Source of the DNA: Syntrophotalea acetylenivorans
Lineage (GTDB): Bacteria > Desulfobacterota > Desulfuromonadia > Desulfuromonadales > Syntrophotaleaceae
Direction of reading: 5' to 3'
NCBI RefSeq assembly: GCF_001887775.1
Contig: NZ_CP015519.1
Span: 1,178,001 to 1,242,000 of the forward strand
DNA: 64,000 nucleotides
The notes beneath the pieces were generated by a model. That model was not told the DNA's origin. It did no database searches and was given only the letters and a program-made list of their open reading frames with translations. A program made the translations under genes and the position numbers. Each line of letters begins with the position of its first letter. Positions within the stretch are counted from its first letter, which is position 1. This document shows, piece after piece, positions 44,722 through 53,594 of this stretch.

Positions 44722-45723
44722 ATGCCCAAGGACAACACTTATATCATCGCAGAGATGGCCTGCTCCCACGAGGGCGATCCGGCCCTGGCTCGCAAAATCA
44801 TCGACGGCGCCGGCAGGGCGTTAGCGGACGCCATCCAGTTTCAGATCTGGCTGGCAAAGGACATGGCGGTCCCGCACCATCCGGACATCCCGGTCCTGCA
44901 ACGCATCGAGTTGAGTCGCCAGGACTGGGATGATCTGGCCACTTACGTGCGCCGGAACTATCCACAAATGCAGATCATTGCCTGCGTCTACGAACGTGCC
45001 AGCGTCGATTTCGCAGAAAACCTCGACGTCGACGCCTACAAGCTGCACTCTGCCGATCTTGCCAACCCCTACCTTGTCAAATACGTCGCCGCGACGGGCA
45101 AGCGTATCGATCTGAGTGTCGGTGCCTCGACTATCGATGAAATTCGCAACGCCGTAGAATGGATTCGCCAAACCTCGGAATCGGAAATCTGGATGATGTA
45201 CGGCTACCAGAATTTCCCTACGCCTACTGACGCCATCCATCTCGATTACATGATGGCACTTCGCGATCTGTTTCAGCTGCCCATCGGCTATCAGGACCAT
45301 ACAGGCGGTGACCTAGAGGGGGCTTTTTGGCTGCCAGCGGCGGCACTCGGCATGGGAGTCGATGTGCTGGAAAAGCACATCACCCACGACCGCTCCTTCA
45401 AAGGGATCGATCACCAGGCGGCTCTCAATCCCGATGAGTTCATGCGATTTACCACCATGGTGCGCGAAATCGAAGCAGCCAAAGGGTCAGCGGTGCCGCG
45501 TTCCTTTTCTGAAGAAGAGCAAAAATACCGCATCTATTCAAAAAAAAGCATTGTAGCGGCCCGCGACTTGCCCGCTGGCACACCGATCACCGATACGGAT
45601 ATTCTGTTTATGCGAGCTCCTGACCTTGGCCTGCCGCCGGACCAATCACAGCGTCTTATCGGGCGCACGACCCAAAAGGATATCGTTGCCTTCCAACTGT
45701 TGCGCGAGGAGGACATTCAATGA
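44722..45723 (+). CDS. Divergent NeuB-family sialic acid synthase-like protein
   Basis: 333 residues with a TIM-barrel NeuB domain (1-260) and a C-terminal SAF (antifreeze-like) domain (about 271-333). Retained motifs include IAEMACSHEGD, GYQDH, LEKHIT and GIDHQA. The lysine of the VKFQ motif (Lys51 in the second synthase at 46474) is Gln39 here (AIQFQ), and SGE is SAD. NeuB enzymes condense PEP with an amino sugar to a nine-carbon acid; these changes suggest another substrate or altered chemistry. It pairs with the SpsF-like gene downstream, overlapping by four bases. It resembles the SpsE-SpsF pair of Bacillus. Confidence 0.75.
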   Translation: MPKDNTYIIAEMACSHEGDPALARKIIDGAGRALADAIQFQIWLAKDMAVPHHPDIPVLQRIELSRQDWDDLATYVRRNYPQMQIIACVYERASVDFAENLDVDAYKLHSADLANPYLVKYVAATGKRIDLSVGASTIDEIRNAVEWIRQTSESEIWMMYGYQNFPTPTDAIHLDYMMALRDLFQLPIGYQDHTGGDLEGAFWLPAAALGMGVDVLEKHITHDRSFKGIDHQAALNPDEFMRFTTMVREIEAAKGSAVPRSFSEEEQKYRIYSKKSIVAARDLPAGTPITDTDILFMRAPDLGLPPDQSQRLIGRTTQKDIVAFQLLREEDIQ

Positions 45724-46481
45724 AGGCAGCGATTCTCATTACCGCACGCCTCAAATCGACCCGATTACCTAAAAAGGTCCTTAAGCCGATCGCCGGACGC
45801 CCTATGTTCGGGCATCTGATCGACCGCTTGAAGCTGGCTCGCCGCACCGAGCAGATCATCCTTATCACATCTCCCCTTGAACAAGACGATCCCTTGGCAG
45901 AATTCGCCGAGCAGGAGGGTATCGGCTGCTATCGGGGCGATCCAGAGGACGTACTGTTGAGAATGACCCGAGCTGCCGAGACCTTCGGCGTAGACACAGT
46001 GGTCAGTTGCACCGGCGACAACCCGTTTGTCGATCCGGAATGCATTGATCAACTGGTGGATTTTCACTTGGCCCAAAAGCACGATTTCACCAATACCGAA
46101 GGGCTTCCCTGGGGCTGTTTTGCTTACGCATTGTCCTATCCTGCGCTGATCAAGGCCTGCGAGATTAAAGCCGAGCGCGATACCGAAGTGTGGGGAGGAT
46201 ATTTTACTCAAACCGGTCTTTTTAACTGGGGGACAATGACCGTAACCGACCCGGCGATATCCTGGCCTCAATTACGTTTGACCGTTGACACACCGGAAGA
46301 CTTTGAACTGGTGGCACGAATTTTCGAGGAGCTATACCACCCCGGTGAAGTGTTCCCCCTGCGAGCTATCGTCGAGCTTTGTAGGAAGCGCCCGGACCTG
46401 GTGGCCATCAACGCCAACGTTCAGCAGAAGCCAGGGATTGCCATCAAAGTCAAATCAGGAATAAACCTCAACCATGCCTAG
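45720..46481 (+). CDS. SpsF-like nucleotidyl (cytidylyl) transferase
   Basis: 253 residues. ITARLKSTRLPKKVLKPIAG (about 7-26) is the nucleotide-binding loop of the SpsF/CMP-sugar transferase family; TGDNPFVDPECID and LTVDTPEDFELV are further family motifs. It probably activates the product of the preceding synthase with CTP. It overlaps both neighbours (four bases at its start, eight at its end), so it is coupled to both NeuB-like genes. Confidence 0.75.
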   Translation: MKAAILITARLKSTRLPKKVLKPIAGRPMFGHLIDRLKLARRTEQIILITSPLEQDDPLAEFAEQEGIGCYRGDPEDVLLRMTRAAETFGVDTVVSCTGDNPFVDPECIDQLVDFHLAQKHDFTNTEGLPWGCFAYALSYPALIKACEIKAERDTEVWGGYFTQTGLFNWGTMTVTDPAISWPQLRLTVDTPEDFELVARIFEELYHPGEVFPLRAIVELCRKRPDLVAINANVQQKPGIAIKVKSGINLNHA

Positions 46482-47526
46482 AGAAATCGTCATCGGAAAT
46501 CGTCCAATCGGAGCGGACCATTCCTGTTTCATTATCGCCGAGGCAGGCGTCAACCATAATGGTGACCTGTATCTGGCCCGCGGCCTGATCGAGGCCGCCC
46601 AAGCAGCCGGTGCCGACGCGGTTAAATTCCAGACCTTTACCGCTGAAAGGCTGGTCTCGGCTAATGCCCCCAAAGCCGCCTATCAAATGAGGTCCACCGA
46701 TGTCAAGGAATCACAGTTTACCATGATCAAACGCCTGGAACTCAGTCCTGCCCACCACCACGAGTTGCTTGAGTATTGTCACAAACTGGGGATTCTTTTT
46801 CTTTCCTCTCCCTTTGATGAACAGAGTGCCGATTTCTTAGATGACTTAGGCCTGCCCGCATTCAAAATTCCGTCAGGGGAAGTGGTCAATCTGCCCTTTC
46901 TCGCCCATGTGGCCCGCAAGGGCAAGCCGATCATCCTCTCCACAGGAATGGCTACGCTCAGCGAGGTTGAAGCAGCAGTGGAAACAATCCGCACCGCCGG
47001 TAATCCCCCGCTGGTCCTGCTGCAATGTGTTAGTAACTACCCAGCAGATCCCCGTGACGTCAATTTGCGGGCCATGAAGACACTATCCAGGGCGTTCGAC
47101 GTTCCAGTCGGTTACTCGGACCACGTAGCGGGCAACGAGATTAGTTTTGGTGCCGCGGCACTTGGCGCCTGTGTAATTGAGAAACACTTTACTCTCAACC
47201 GCCAGCTGCCCGGCCCGGATCATCAGGCTTCTTTAGAGCCAGACGATCTGTGTTCATTGGTGGCGGGTATCCGGGCGGTGGAATCCGCGTTGGGCGACGG
47301 CTGCAAACGCCCGGCCGTCAGCGAAAAAAATACCGCGAGCGTCGCCCGTAAAAGCCTGGTTGCTGCCTGCGACATCGAGGTTGGAGCAGTTATCGAAGAA
47401 TCAATGGTCGCCGTCAAGCGCCCCGGAACAGGACTGGCCCCGGACTTGAGTAACCTGGTGGTCGGGCGCACAGCACTGGTCGCAATTCCCCGAGACAGCT
47501 TGCTGCGCCTGGAGGACCTTGCATGA
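46474..47526 (+). CDS. legI: Legionaminic/N-acetylneuraminic acid synthase (NeuB/LegI)
   Basis: 350 residues. All NeuB signatures are intact: IAEAGVNHNGD, VKFQTF (Lys51), FKIPSGE, GYSDH, IEKHFTL, GPDHQASL; a C-terminal SAF domain spans about 285-350. It would condense PEP with a 2,4-diamino-trideoxymannose-type sugar to a legionaminic acid. LegI rather than NeuB is inferred from the legB, legC and legG genes in the same cluster. It overlaps the next gene by four bases. Confidence 0.85.
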   Translation: MPREIVIGNRPIGADHSCFIIAEAGVNHNGDLYLARGLIEAAQAAGADAVKFQTFTAERLVSANAPKAAYQMRSTDVKESQFTMIKRLELSPAHHHELLEYCHKLGILFLSSPFDEQSADFLDDLGLPAFKIPSGEVVNLPFLAHVARKGKPIILSTGMATLSEVEAAVETIRTAGNPPLVLLQCVSNYPADPRDVNLRAMKTLSRAFDVPVGYSDHVAGNEISFGAAALGACVIEKHFTLNRQLPGPDHQASLEPDDLCSLVAGIRAVESALGDGCKRPAVSEKNTASVARKSLVAACDIEVGAVIEESMVAVKRPGTGLAPDLSNLVVGRTALVAIPRDSLLRLEDLA

Positions 47527-48692
47527 AAACCATCGGTGTAGTGACCTCCAGCCGAGCCGATTACGGTATATACCTGCCGGTGTTGCGGGCGATTTTGGCC
47601 GAGCCCAATCTGCGGCTGCAACTTTTTGTGACGGGCATGCACCTTGCCCCAGAATTTGGGTTAACGGTACGAGCCATCGAAAAAGACGGCTTTCCCATTG
47701 CTGAACGGGTCGAGGCACTGCTCTCCGCAGATTCGCCGGCGGGCACAGCTATCTCCATGGGCCTGAGCACACAGGGCTTTGCCATGGCCTTTGCCCGCAC
47801 CCGCCCCGACATTCTGCTGGTGCTTGGCGACCGCTTCGAAATGCACGCAGCAGCCCTTGCGGCCCTCCCCTTTAAAATCCCCCTCGCCCACATCCACGGT
47901 GGCGAAATCACCCGTGGGGCCATCGACGAGAGTCTGCGCCACAGTCTTACCAAACTCAGCCACTTGCATTTCGTTACTACTGAGGAATACCGGCGCCGAG
48001 TTATCCAGCTCGGCGAAGAACCCTGGCGGGTCACCATGAGCGGCGCACCAGGACTGGACAATCTTCGAGACATCCAGCTACTTCCGAAAAAAGAGTTCCA
48101 CGCACAGTTTGGCATCAACCTCGAAGAAGGAACGCTACTAGTCACCTATCACCCGGTCACCCTTGAATACGAGCAGACCGGCGCGCAGGTCAATAACCTG
48201 TTAGCGGCATTACAGCAAAGCGGACGCCCGTTGCTGTTCACTTTGGCCAACGCAGACACCCTCGGCCGTGAAATCAATTGCCGCATCCGCGAATTTGTGG
48301 CTGGCACGGACAAAGCCCAAATGGTGGACAGTCTCGGCACCCAAGGCTATTTCAGTGCCATGGCCTTGGTTGATGCGATGGTGGGGAACTCTTCCAGCGG
48401 GATCATTGAGGCAGCTTCATTCAACCTGCCGGTGGTAAATATCGGAAACCGCCAGCAAGGAAGGGTTCGCGCTGGCAACGTTATCGACACCGGCTACTCT
48501 ACAAAGGCGATTCAGAACGGTATCTCTCATGCTCTCGATCCTGCTTTCCGCCACTCTCTATCGGAGATCGCCAATCCCTATGGCGAAGGTCGTGCCGCCT
48601 CTCTGATTGTGGAACGGCTTTTATCGGCAAAAGCGGACGACCGCCTGCTGCACAAAGCTTTTTTTGATCTCGATTCCAGACAACAGGAGTAG
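47523..48692 (+). CDS. legG: Hydrolysing nucleotide-sugar 2-epimerase (NeuC/LegG)
   Basis: 389 residues, GT-B fold of the hydrolysing 2-epimerase family. VTSSRADYGIYLPVL at the start, LGDRFEMHAAALAA, HIHGGEITRGAIDES and GNSSSGIIEA are typical of NeuC/LegG. The enzyme removes the nucleotide and inverts C2 to give the manno sugar used by LegI. Operon order legI-legG supports the pairing. Confidence 0.85.
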   Translation: MKTIGVVTSSRADYGIYLPVLRAILAEPNLRLQLFVTGMHLAPEFGLTVRAIEKDGFPIAERVEALLSADSPAGTAISMGLSTQGFAMAFARTRPDILLVLGDRFEMHAAALAALPFKIPLAHIHGGEITRGAIDESLRHSLTKLSHLHFVTTEEYRRRVIQLGEEPWRVTMSGAPGLDNLRDIQLLPKKEFHAQFGINLEEGTLLVTYHPVTLEYEQTGAQVNNLLAALQQSGRPLLFTLANADTLGREINCRIREFVAGTDKAQMVDSLGTQGYFSAMALVDAMVGNSSSGIIEAASFNLPVVNIGNRQQGRVRAGNVIDTGYSTKAIQNGISHALDPAFRHSLSEIANPYGEGRAASLIVERLLSAKADDRLLHKAFFDLDSRQQE

Positions 48693-48696
48693 TACT

Positions 48697-49668
48697 TTGA
48701 AAATCCTTTACTTTGGAGATGCAGACTGGGGAGCTGCGGCCCTGCGCGAACTGGTCCGCCGCGGCCATGACCTGCTCGGCGTGGTATTGAGGAAAAACCC
48801 GACCGACGGGGAACTGGAAGCAACTGCCCGGCAACTTGACTTGCCGATATTCCAACCGCAGCGCTGCAACGACCCCGAGTTTCTCGCTACCATACGAAGC
48901 CTGAGTCCCGAACTGAACCTTTCGGTTTCTTACGACCAGATACTGCGCCCGCCGATTTTGGAAACCGCTCCGCTTGGTTTTGTCAATTTCCATGCCGGCA
49001 TGCTCCCCTGGTATCGAGGGCGTAGCGTTATCAACTGGGCCATTATTAATGGCGAAACCCAGATTGGACTGACCGCGCATTTTGTTGATGAAGGAATCGA
49101 CACTGGCGACATCATCCTCCAAAAATCTCTACCAGTAACTTGGACAGATACTTACGCAGAAGTCATGGAACGAATGATTGCCTCTTTCCCCGGACTGGTG
49201 GTCGATACCGTGGAACTGTTGGCTTCGGGTCATTTCGATCGACGCCCGCAGGCTCATCTGCCCGGGAGTTATTTTCCGCAGCGCGGGCCTGGTGACGAAT
49301 GGATCGACTGGAATGACACAAGCAGCAATATCTACAACAAGATTCGAGGCATCACCACCCCTGGGCCCGGCGCGCGCACCTTTTTGGATGGACAGCCAAT
49401 GATTCTCTGGAGAGCAAGTTACGATCTCTCCTGGCCGAAATACCAGGCAACACCCGGCCAGGTGGTCGGTATCGAATCCTCCGGTGTAAGAGTAAAAACC
49501 GGGGATTCTACCCTGATTCTCAACCTGGTGGAGTTACCCGAGGACTCCCAGGGACCCCGCCTGCCTCGCTTTAAGATCGGAACTCGCTTCGGAATCAATC
49601 TGCATGAGCATATCCTGCAGCTACAACAGCAGATACTAGAACTCCGTTGCATAGAAAAAACCTCTTAA
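48697..49668 (+). CDS. Sugar N-formyltransferase (methionyl-tRNA formyltransferase-like)
   Basis: 323 residues from a TTG start at 48697, supported by CAGGAG eight bases upstream and by KILYFGDADWG as a proper N-terminus; the longer upstream frame lies within legG. The formyl-transfer core is visible: NFHAGMLPWYRG (Asn97, His99) and DEGIDTGDII (131-140). A C-terminal domain follows (about 205-300). Such enzymes move a formyl group from N10-formyl-THF to an amino sugar. Placed between legG and legF, it likely formylates the nonulosonic acid or a precursor. The true Fmt for tRNA is less likely given the context. Confidence 0.75.
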   Translation: MKILYFGDADWGAAALRELVRRGHDLLGVVLRKNPTDGELEATARQLDLPIFQPQRCNDPEFLATIRSLSPELNLSVSYDQILRPPILETAPLGFVNFHAGMLPWYRGRSVINWAIINGETQIGLTAHFVDEGIDTGDIILQKSLPVTWTDTYAEVMERMIASFPGLVVDTVELLASGHFDRRPQAHLPGSYFPQRGPGDEWIDWNDTSSNIYNKIRGITTPGPGARTFLDGQPMILWRASYDLSWPKYQATPGQVVGIESSGVRVKTGDSTLILNLVELPEDSQGPRLPRFKIGTRFGINLHEHILQLQQQILELRCIEKTS

Positions 49669-49700
49669 GATTTGTTCTTTTCCCGTCGAAAAGTATTTCA

Positions 49701-49724
49701 AGTCACGATGACTCGTTTTTTTTT
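49701..49724 (+). terminator. Weak hairpin with T9 before legF
   Basis: AGTCA-CGA-TGACT followed by CG and nine T. The stem is only five pairs, so termination would be partial at best. Confidence 0.3.
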
Positions 49725-49741
49725 CAAGGAGGAATCAAACG

Positions 49742-50473
49742 ATGCCCCAAACCGTGCTTGGCATCATCCCAGCCCGCGGCGGCTCCAAAGGCGTACCACG
49801 CAAAAACATCCGGCCTCTGGTCGGTCGCCCGTTAATTGCCCACACCATCGACAAAGCGTTTCAATCCAACTCTCTCGATCGGGTGCTGGTTTCGACCGAC
49901 GATGCTGAAATTGCGGCCGCTGCTCGCCACTGTGGAGCGGAGGTGCCTTTTCTGCGTCCCGCTGAATTCGCCACCGACACCGCCTCATCGCTCTCGGTAA
50001 TCCGCCACGCCATTAATTGGCTGGCGATTAACGAGCAGTATCATCCCGACGCTGTGGCCATTCTTCCGCCAACCTCGCCGCTGCGCACCGTGGAGCATAT
50101 TGACCAGACAGTTGGCTTGCTCTGGAGTTCCGGTCTTGATTCGGCTGTAACAGTCATCCCGGTCCAGGACCATCCCTATTTTATTTTCAGCCGCAGCGCC
50201 AGGGGGCAAATGGAAGAATTGATCCACCTCCCCGAGAAACCGCTGCGTCGCCAAGAACTCCCCGAGTTCTTCACCCACAGTCAGTCGGTTATCGTCTCGC
50301 GTACCGAATACCTAAAGCGGTGTGAAGACAAGGACGCAATCTTCAACTTTCGCTCTATGGCCGGCTATCCCGTTGACCAGGAAAGCGCTATGGACATCGA
50401 CACTCTGAATGATTTTGCAATTGCCGAGGCCCGCCTGGCACAACGCCTGACTGCCCAGCAAGCGGTGGCCTGA
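49742..50473 (+). CDS. legF: CMP-nonulosonic acid synthetase (NeuA/LegF)
   Basis: 243 residues. The CTP-binding loop IIPARGGSKGVPRKNIRPL (about 8-26), PPTSPLRT and the C-terminal MDIDTLNDFAIAEARL are diagnostic of the acylneuraminate cytidylyltransferase family. It would activate legionaminic-type acid as the CMP sugar, the donor for flagellin glycosylation. AAGGAGG precedes the start. Confidence 0.87.
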   Translation: MPQTVLGIIPARGGSKGVPRKNIRPLVGRPLIAHTIDKAFQSNSLDRVLVSTDDAEIAAAARHCGAEVPFLRPAEFATDTASSLSVIRHAINWLAINEQYHPDAVAILPPTSPLRTVEHIDQTVGLLWSSGLDSAVTVIPVQDHPYFIFSRSARGQMEELIHLPEKPLRRQELPEFFTHSQSVIVSRTEYLKRCEDKDAIFNFRSMAGYPVDQESAMDIDTLNDFAIAEARLAQRLTAQQAVA

Positions 50474-50507
50474 AGCGAAGCCCGAGGCGGCTTAAAGGGA
50501 GAAACAG

Positions 50508-51536
50508 ATGAGCAAGCCCAAGCTCAGTGCCGACTTTGACGTGGATACCCCCGTCGATCATAATTTCCATCTGAGCCCCAGCGAAAAGATTAAGCGCTGG
50601 GAAGCTACACTCCCCCCCGACTACTGGGAATACCGGCAGAAGTGGGAAGATTTCCCAAAGCAAAAGATTGTCGGTGGATTCCCCATTCATCTCGACATCG
50701 AGGCGACCAATGCCTGCAACCTGAAGTGTGTCATGTGCCCGCGGACAGATATGATCGAGGCCGGTACCTTCTGGAATATTGGAATGTTTGACTTCGAGGC
50801 CTATTGTCGTCTGATCGACGAAGGGATCAATAAAGGCCTGTGCTCCCTCAAATACAACTACCTCGGCGAACCGACTTTGAACCCCCGCTTGGTGGAAATG
50901 ATTCGTTACGCCAAGCAGGCCGGAGTGGTCGACGTCATGTTCAATACCAACGCAATGCTGCTTACCGAGGAACTCTCCAGGAAGCTCATCGAAGCTGGTC
51001 TGGACAAATTGTTCTTCTCCTTCGATTCGCCCTACCCCGAGAAGTATGAGCAGATCCGGGCTGGTGCCAATTTCGACCAGGCCCTGGGGAACATTCGCCG
51101 GTTCATGGAAATCCGCGAAGAGTTGGGATCGCTCCGCCCCTTCACCCGAGTTTCCATCGTCCGCATGAAGGACAATGAAGACGAATGGGAGGCGTTTCAG
51201 GCGTTATTCGAACCTATCGTCGATGCGGTGGCTTATGTCGATTATCTGGAGCACACAGGCCAGAGCAATGCCGAACGTCATTTGGTCGACCTCGGTTCGC
51301 GTAAAACCAAATTCTGCTGCCCGCAACTCTGGCAGCGCATGTTCATTCACCCGGACGGGGTGGCCACTGCCTGCTGCATCGATTCAGCCCGCGAACTGCA
51401 GGTGGGCAACGTTTTCGAGAAAAGTACAAAGGATATTTGGTTAGGCGAGGAATATCAGAAACTCCGTGAACTGCACGCTTCCGGCCGTTTCGCCGAGATT
51501 CCCACTTGCGCCCGTTGCCCCCTGGCGCAATATTGA
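50508..51536 (+). CDS. Radical SAM/SPASM protein in the sugar cluster
   Basis: 342 residues. The radical SAM 4Fe-4S motif is Cys70-x3-Cys74-x2-Cys77 (CNLKCVMC). C-terminal cysteines (KFCCPQLW, TACCID, PTCARCPLAQ) fit a SPASM/twitch region binding further clusters. Similar genes occur in capsule and sialic-acid-like loci, but I know of no proven reaction for this one. Possible roles are dehydration, epimerisation or carbon-skeleton change of a sugar. It points to an oxygen-poor lifestyle or at least active Fe-S maturation. Confidence 0.75.
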   Translation: MSKPKLSADFDVDTPVDHNFHLSPSEKIKRWEATLPPDYWEYRQKWEDFPKQKIVGGFPIHLDIEATNACNLKCVMCPRTDMIEAGTFWNIGMFDFEAYCRLIDEGINKGLCSLKYNYLGEPTLNPRLVEMIRYAKQAGVVDVMFNTNAMLLTEELSRKLIEAGLDKLFFSFDSPYPEKYEQIRAGANFDQALGNIRRFMEIREELGSLRPFTRVSIVRMKDNEDEWEAFQALFEPIVDAVAYVDYLEHTGQSNAERHLVDLGSRKTKFCCPQLWQRMFIHPDGVATACCIDSARELQVGNVFEKSTKDIWLGEEYQKLRELHASGRFAEIPTCARCPLAQY

Positions 51537-51552
51537 TTGAATGGAGGCCTTC

Positions 51553-52614
51553 ATGTACCTGAACATTGCGATCGAAGATCTATGCATGCCCGAGCAGGCC
51601 TCTTTGCGCGAGGCGATTTCCGTACTACAGAACGGTGCCAAACAGATAGCTCTGGTAGTGGACAAAGAACGCCGTCTTTTGGGAACCATAACCGATGGCG
51701 ACCTGCGGCGGGCCATGCTCGGTGGGGTTACCATGGAAGCATCGGCGGCTAGTGTCATGCAACGCTCTTTCATTGCCGGGCGCGAAAAGATGGAAAAGGC
51801 TGATGTCTTCGCTTTAATGCAGGAAAAGCTGATTCGCCATGTTCCCCTACTCAACCGAGCCGGAATCCTGGTCGACCTGGCCTGGATTTCCGACCTTATC
51901 CAACAAGACCAGCTGGACTTGTCGGCCGTGGTCATGGCCGGCGGCTTCGGCAAACGTCTGCTGCCCCTGACCGAAAGCCTGCCAAAACCGATGCTGCCGG
52001 TCGGCGACCGGCCGGTCATGGAACATATCATCGGTAATCTACGCGGCGCCGGGATCCGCGACGTCAATGTAACCACCCACTATATGCCGGAAAAAATCAT
52101 CAATTATTTTGGTAACGGCCGCAACTTTGGTGTTAGGATCAACTACGTTTCAGAGGATCGACCTTTGGGCACCGCCGGAGCTTTGGGCCTAATGCCTGTT
52201 CCAGACAGGCCGATGCTGGTAGTCAACGGCGATATCATGACCCAGGTCGATTACCGGGCCATGCAGGCCTTTCATCGGGAACACGAAGCTGATCTGACCG
52301 TGGGCGTACGCCAGTACGATCTACAAATCCCATACGGGGTGATGGTCTGCGAAGGGGCCGAAGTCAGAAAATTGAGCGAAAAACCCAATCACAAATTTCT
52401 GGTCAATGCCGGTATCTACATGCTGGAGCCGGCGGTGCACCGCTTCATCCCACGCAATGAACGCTTTGACATGACCGAACTGATCGAGGCCCTAATTCGC
52501 GATGGGCGCAGGGTGGTCAGCTTTCCGATCATGGAATACTGGCTCGATATCGGCCAACACGAAGATTACCAACAGGCACAAACAGATCAGGGGAAAAGGA
52601 GAATGTCAGCGTGA
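51553..52614 (+). CDS. ptmE: CBS-domain sugar-phosphate nucleotidyltransferase (PtmE-like)
   Basis: 353 residues from ATG 51553, with GGAGG five bases upstream (an ATG at 51541 is part of the ribosome site). An N-terminal CBS pair (about 1-118, IALVVDKERRLLGTITDGDL) precedes a nucleotidyltransferase domain beginning VMAGGFGKRLLPLTESLPKP. This fusion is that of Campylobacter PtmE, which makes a GDP-linked GlcN/GlcNAc precursor for legionaminic acid. CBS domains suggest nucleotide-level feedback. legB starts one base before its stop codon. Confidence 0.75.
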   Translation: MYLNIAIEDLCMPEQASLREAISVLQNGAKQIALVVDKERRLLGTITDGDLRRAMLGGVTMEASAASVMQRSFIAGREKMEKADVFALMQEKLIRHVPLLNRAGILVDLAWISDLIQQDQLDLSAVVMAGGFGKRLLPLTESLPKPMLPVGDRPVMEHIIGNLRGAGIRDVNVTTHYMPEKIINYFGNGRNFGVRINYVSEDRPLGTAGALGLMPVPDRPMLVVNGDIMTQVDYRAMQAFHREHEADLTVGVRQYDLQIPYGVMVCEGAEVRKLSEKPNHKFLVNAGIYMLEPAVHRFIPRNERFDMTELIEALIRDGRRVVSFPIMEYWLDIGQHEDYQQAQTDQGKRRMSA

Positions 52615-53594
52615 ATTGGCAGGGAAAGCGGGTTCTAGTTACTGGGGCGGGAGGCTTCATCGGCAGCCATCTCACCGAAAAGTTGGTCCGAGAAGGAGCC
52701 AAGGTCAAAGCTCTGGTACATTACAATGCCCTGGGCAGTTGGGGGTGGCTTGACCGCTCCCAGATTCGCGATGACATTGAGGTGATTGCCGGCGACATCA
52801 CTGACCAAGACTGTGTTCGCCAGGCGGTGAAGAACACAGAGGTAGTGTTTCATCTCGCTGCTTTAATTGCCATCCCCTATTCTTACCAAGCCCCTGCATC
52901 ATACGTGCGGACCAACGTCAACGGTACTCTCAATATGTTGCAGGCGGCGCGGGAACACGGGGTGGAGCGAATGATCCACACCTCGACCAGCGAGGTCTAC
53001 GGCACCGCTCTACAGGTTCCGATCAACGAAAAACATCCTCTGCAAGGGCAATCCCCTTATTCGGCGAGCAAGATAGGCGCCGACAAAATGGCCGAGGCGT
53101 TTAGTTGCTCTTTCGATGTACCCGTTGTCACTGTCCGTCCTTTTAATACCTTTGGTCCGCGCCAGTCGGCCCGGGCGGTTATTCCGACCATTATCAGCCA
53201 GTGCCTTACCGGCGATACGGTGCGCTTGGGGAGCCTCTCGCCCACCCGAGACATGAACTACGTTGCCAACACAGTTGACGGCTTTCTCGCCGCCGCAACC
53301 GCACCGGCGGCAATAGGCCGCACCGTCAGCTTCGGCTCCGGCCGGGAGATCAGCATCGGCGATCTGGCTCAACTCATTGCCGGTCTCATCGGCAAGCCGA
53401 TTCGCATCGAAAGCGAAGAAACGCGGATCCGTCCCAACAAGAGCGAAGTCGAGCGGCTGCTGGCCGACAACACCCTAGCCAAAAATCTGCTGAATTGGAC
53501 TCCGCAAGTGAGCCTGGAGGAGGGCCTGCAGAGGACCATTACCTGGATGAAAGATCATCTGGAAAGGTACCGTCCCGGTGTCTACGTCGTCTGA
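52611..53594 (+). CDS. legB: Nucleotide-sugar 4,6-dehydratase (LegB)
   Basis: 327 residues, GTG start overlapping the ptmE stop. Extended SDR fold: NAD-binding TGAGGFIGSH (11-20), TSTSEVYG (124-131) and the catalytic Tyr150-x3-Lys154. Of the 4,6-dehydratase families, the SEVYGTA form and the neighbouring genes fit LegB. It forms the 4-keto-6-deoxy sugar for LegC. The downstream start lies 17 bases inside its end. Confidence 0.83.
   Translation: MNWQGKRVLVTGAGGFIGSHLTEKLVREGAKVKALVHYNALGSWGWLDRSQIRDDIEVIAGDITDQDCVRQAVKNTEVVFHLAALIAIPYSYQAPASYVRTNVNGTLNMLQAAREHGVERMIHTSTSEVYGTALQVPINEKHPLQGQSPYSASKIGADKMAEAFSCSFDVPVVTVRPFNTFGPRQSARAVIPTIISQCLTGDTVRLGSLSPTRDMNYVANTVDGFLAAATAPAAIGRTVSFGSGREISIGDLAQLIAGLIGKPIRIESEETRIRPNKSEVERLLADNTLAKNLLNWTPQVSLEEGLQRTITWMKDHLERYRPGVYVV

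Noticed and set aside
48607-48696. Upstream extension of the formyltransferase frame inside legG
   Set aside because: The TTG at 48697 has a good ribosome site and begins the conserved fold; the extension is shadow sequence.
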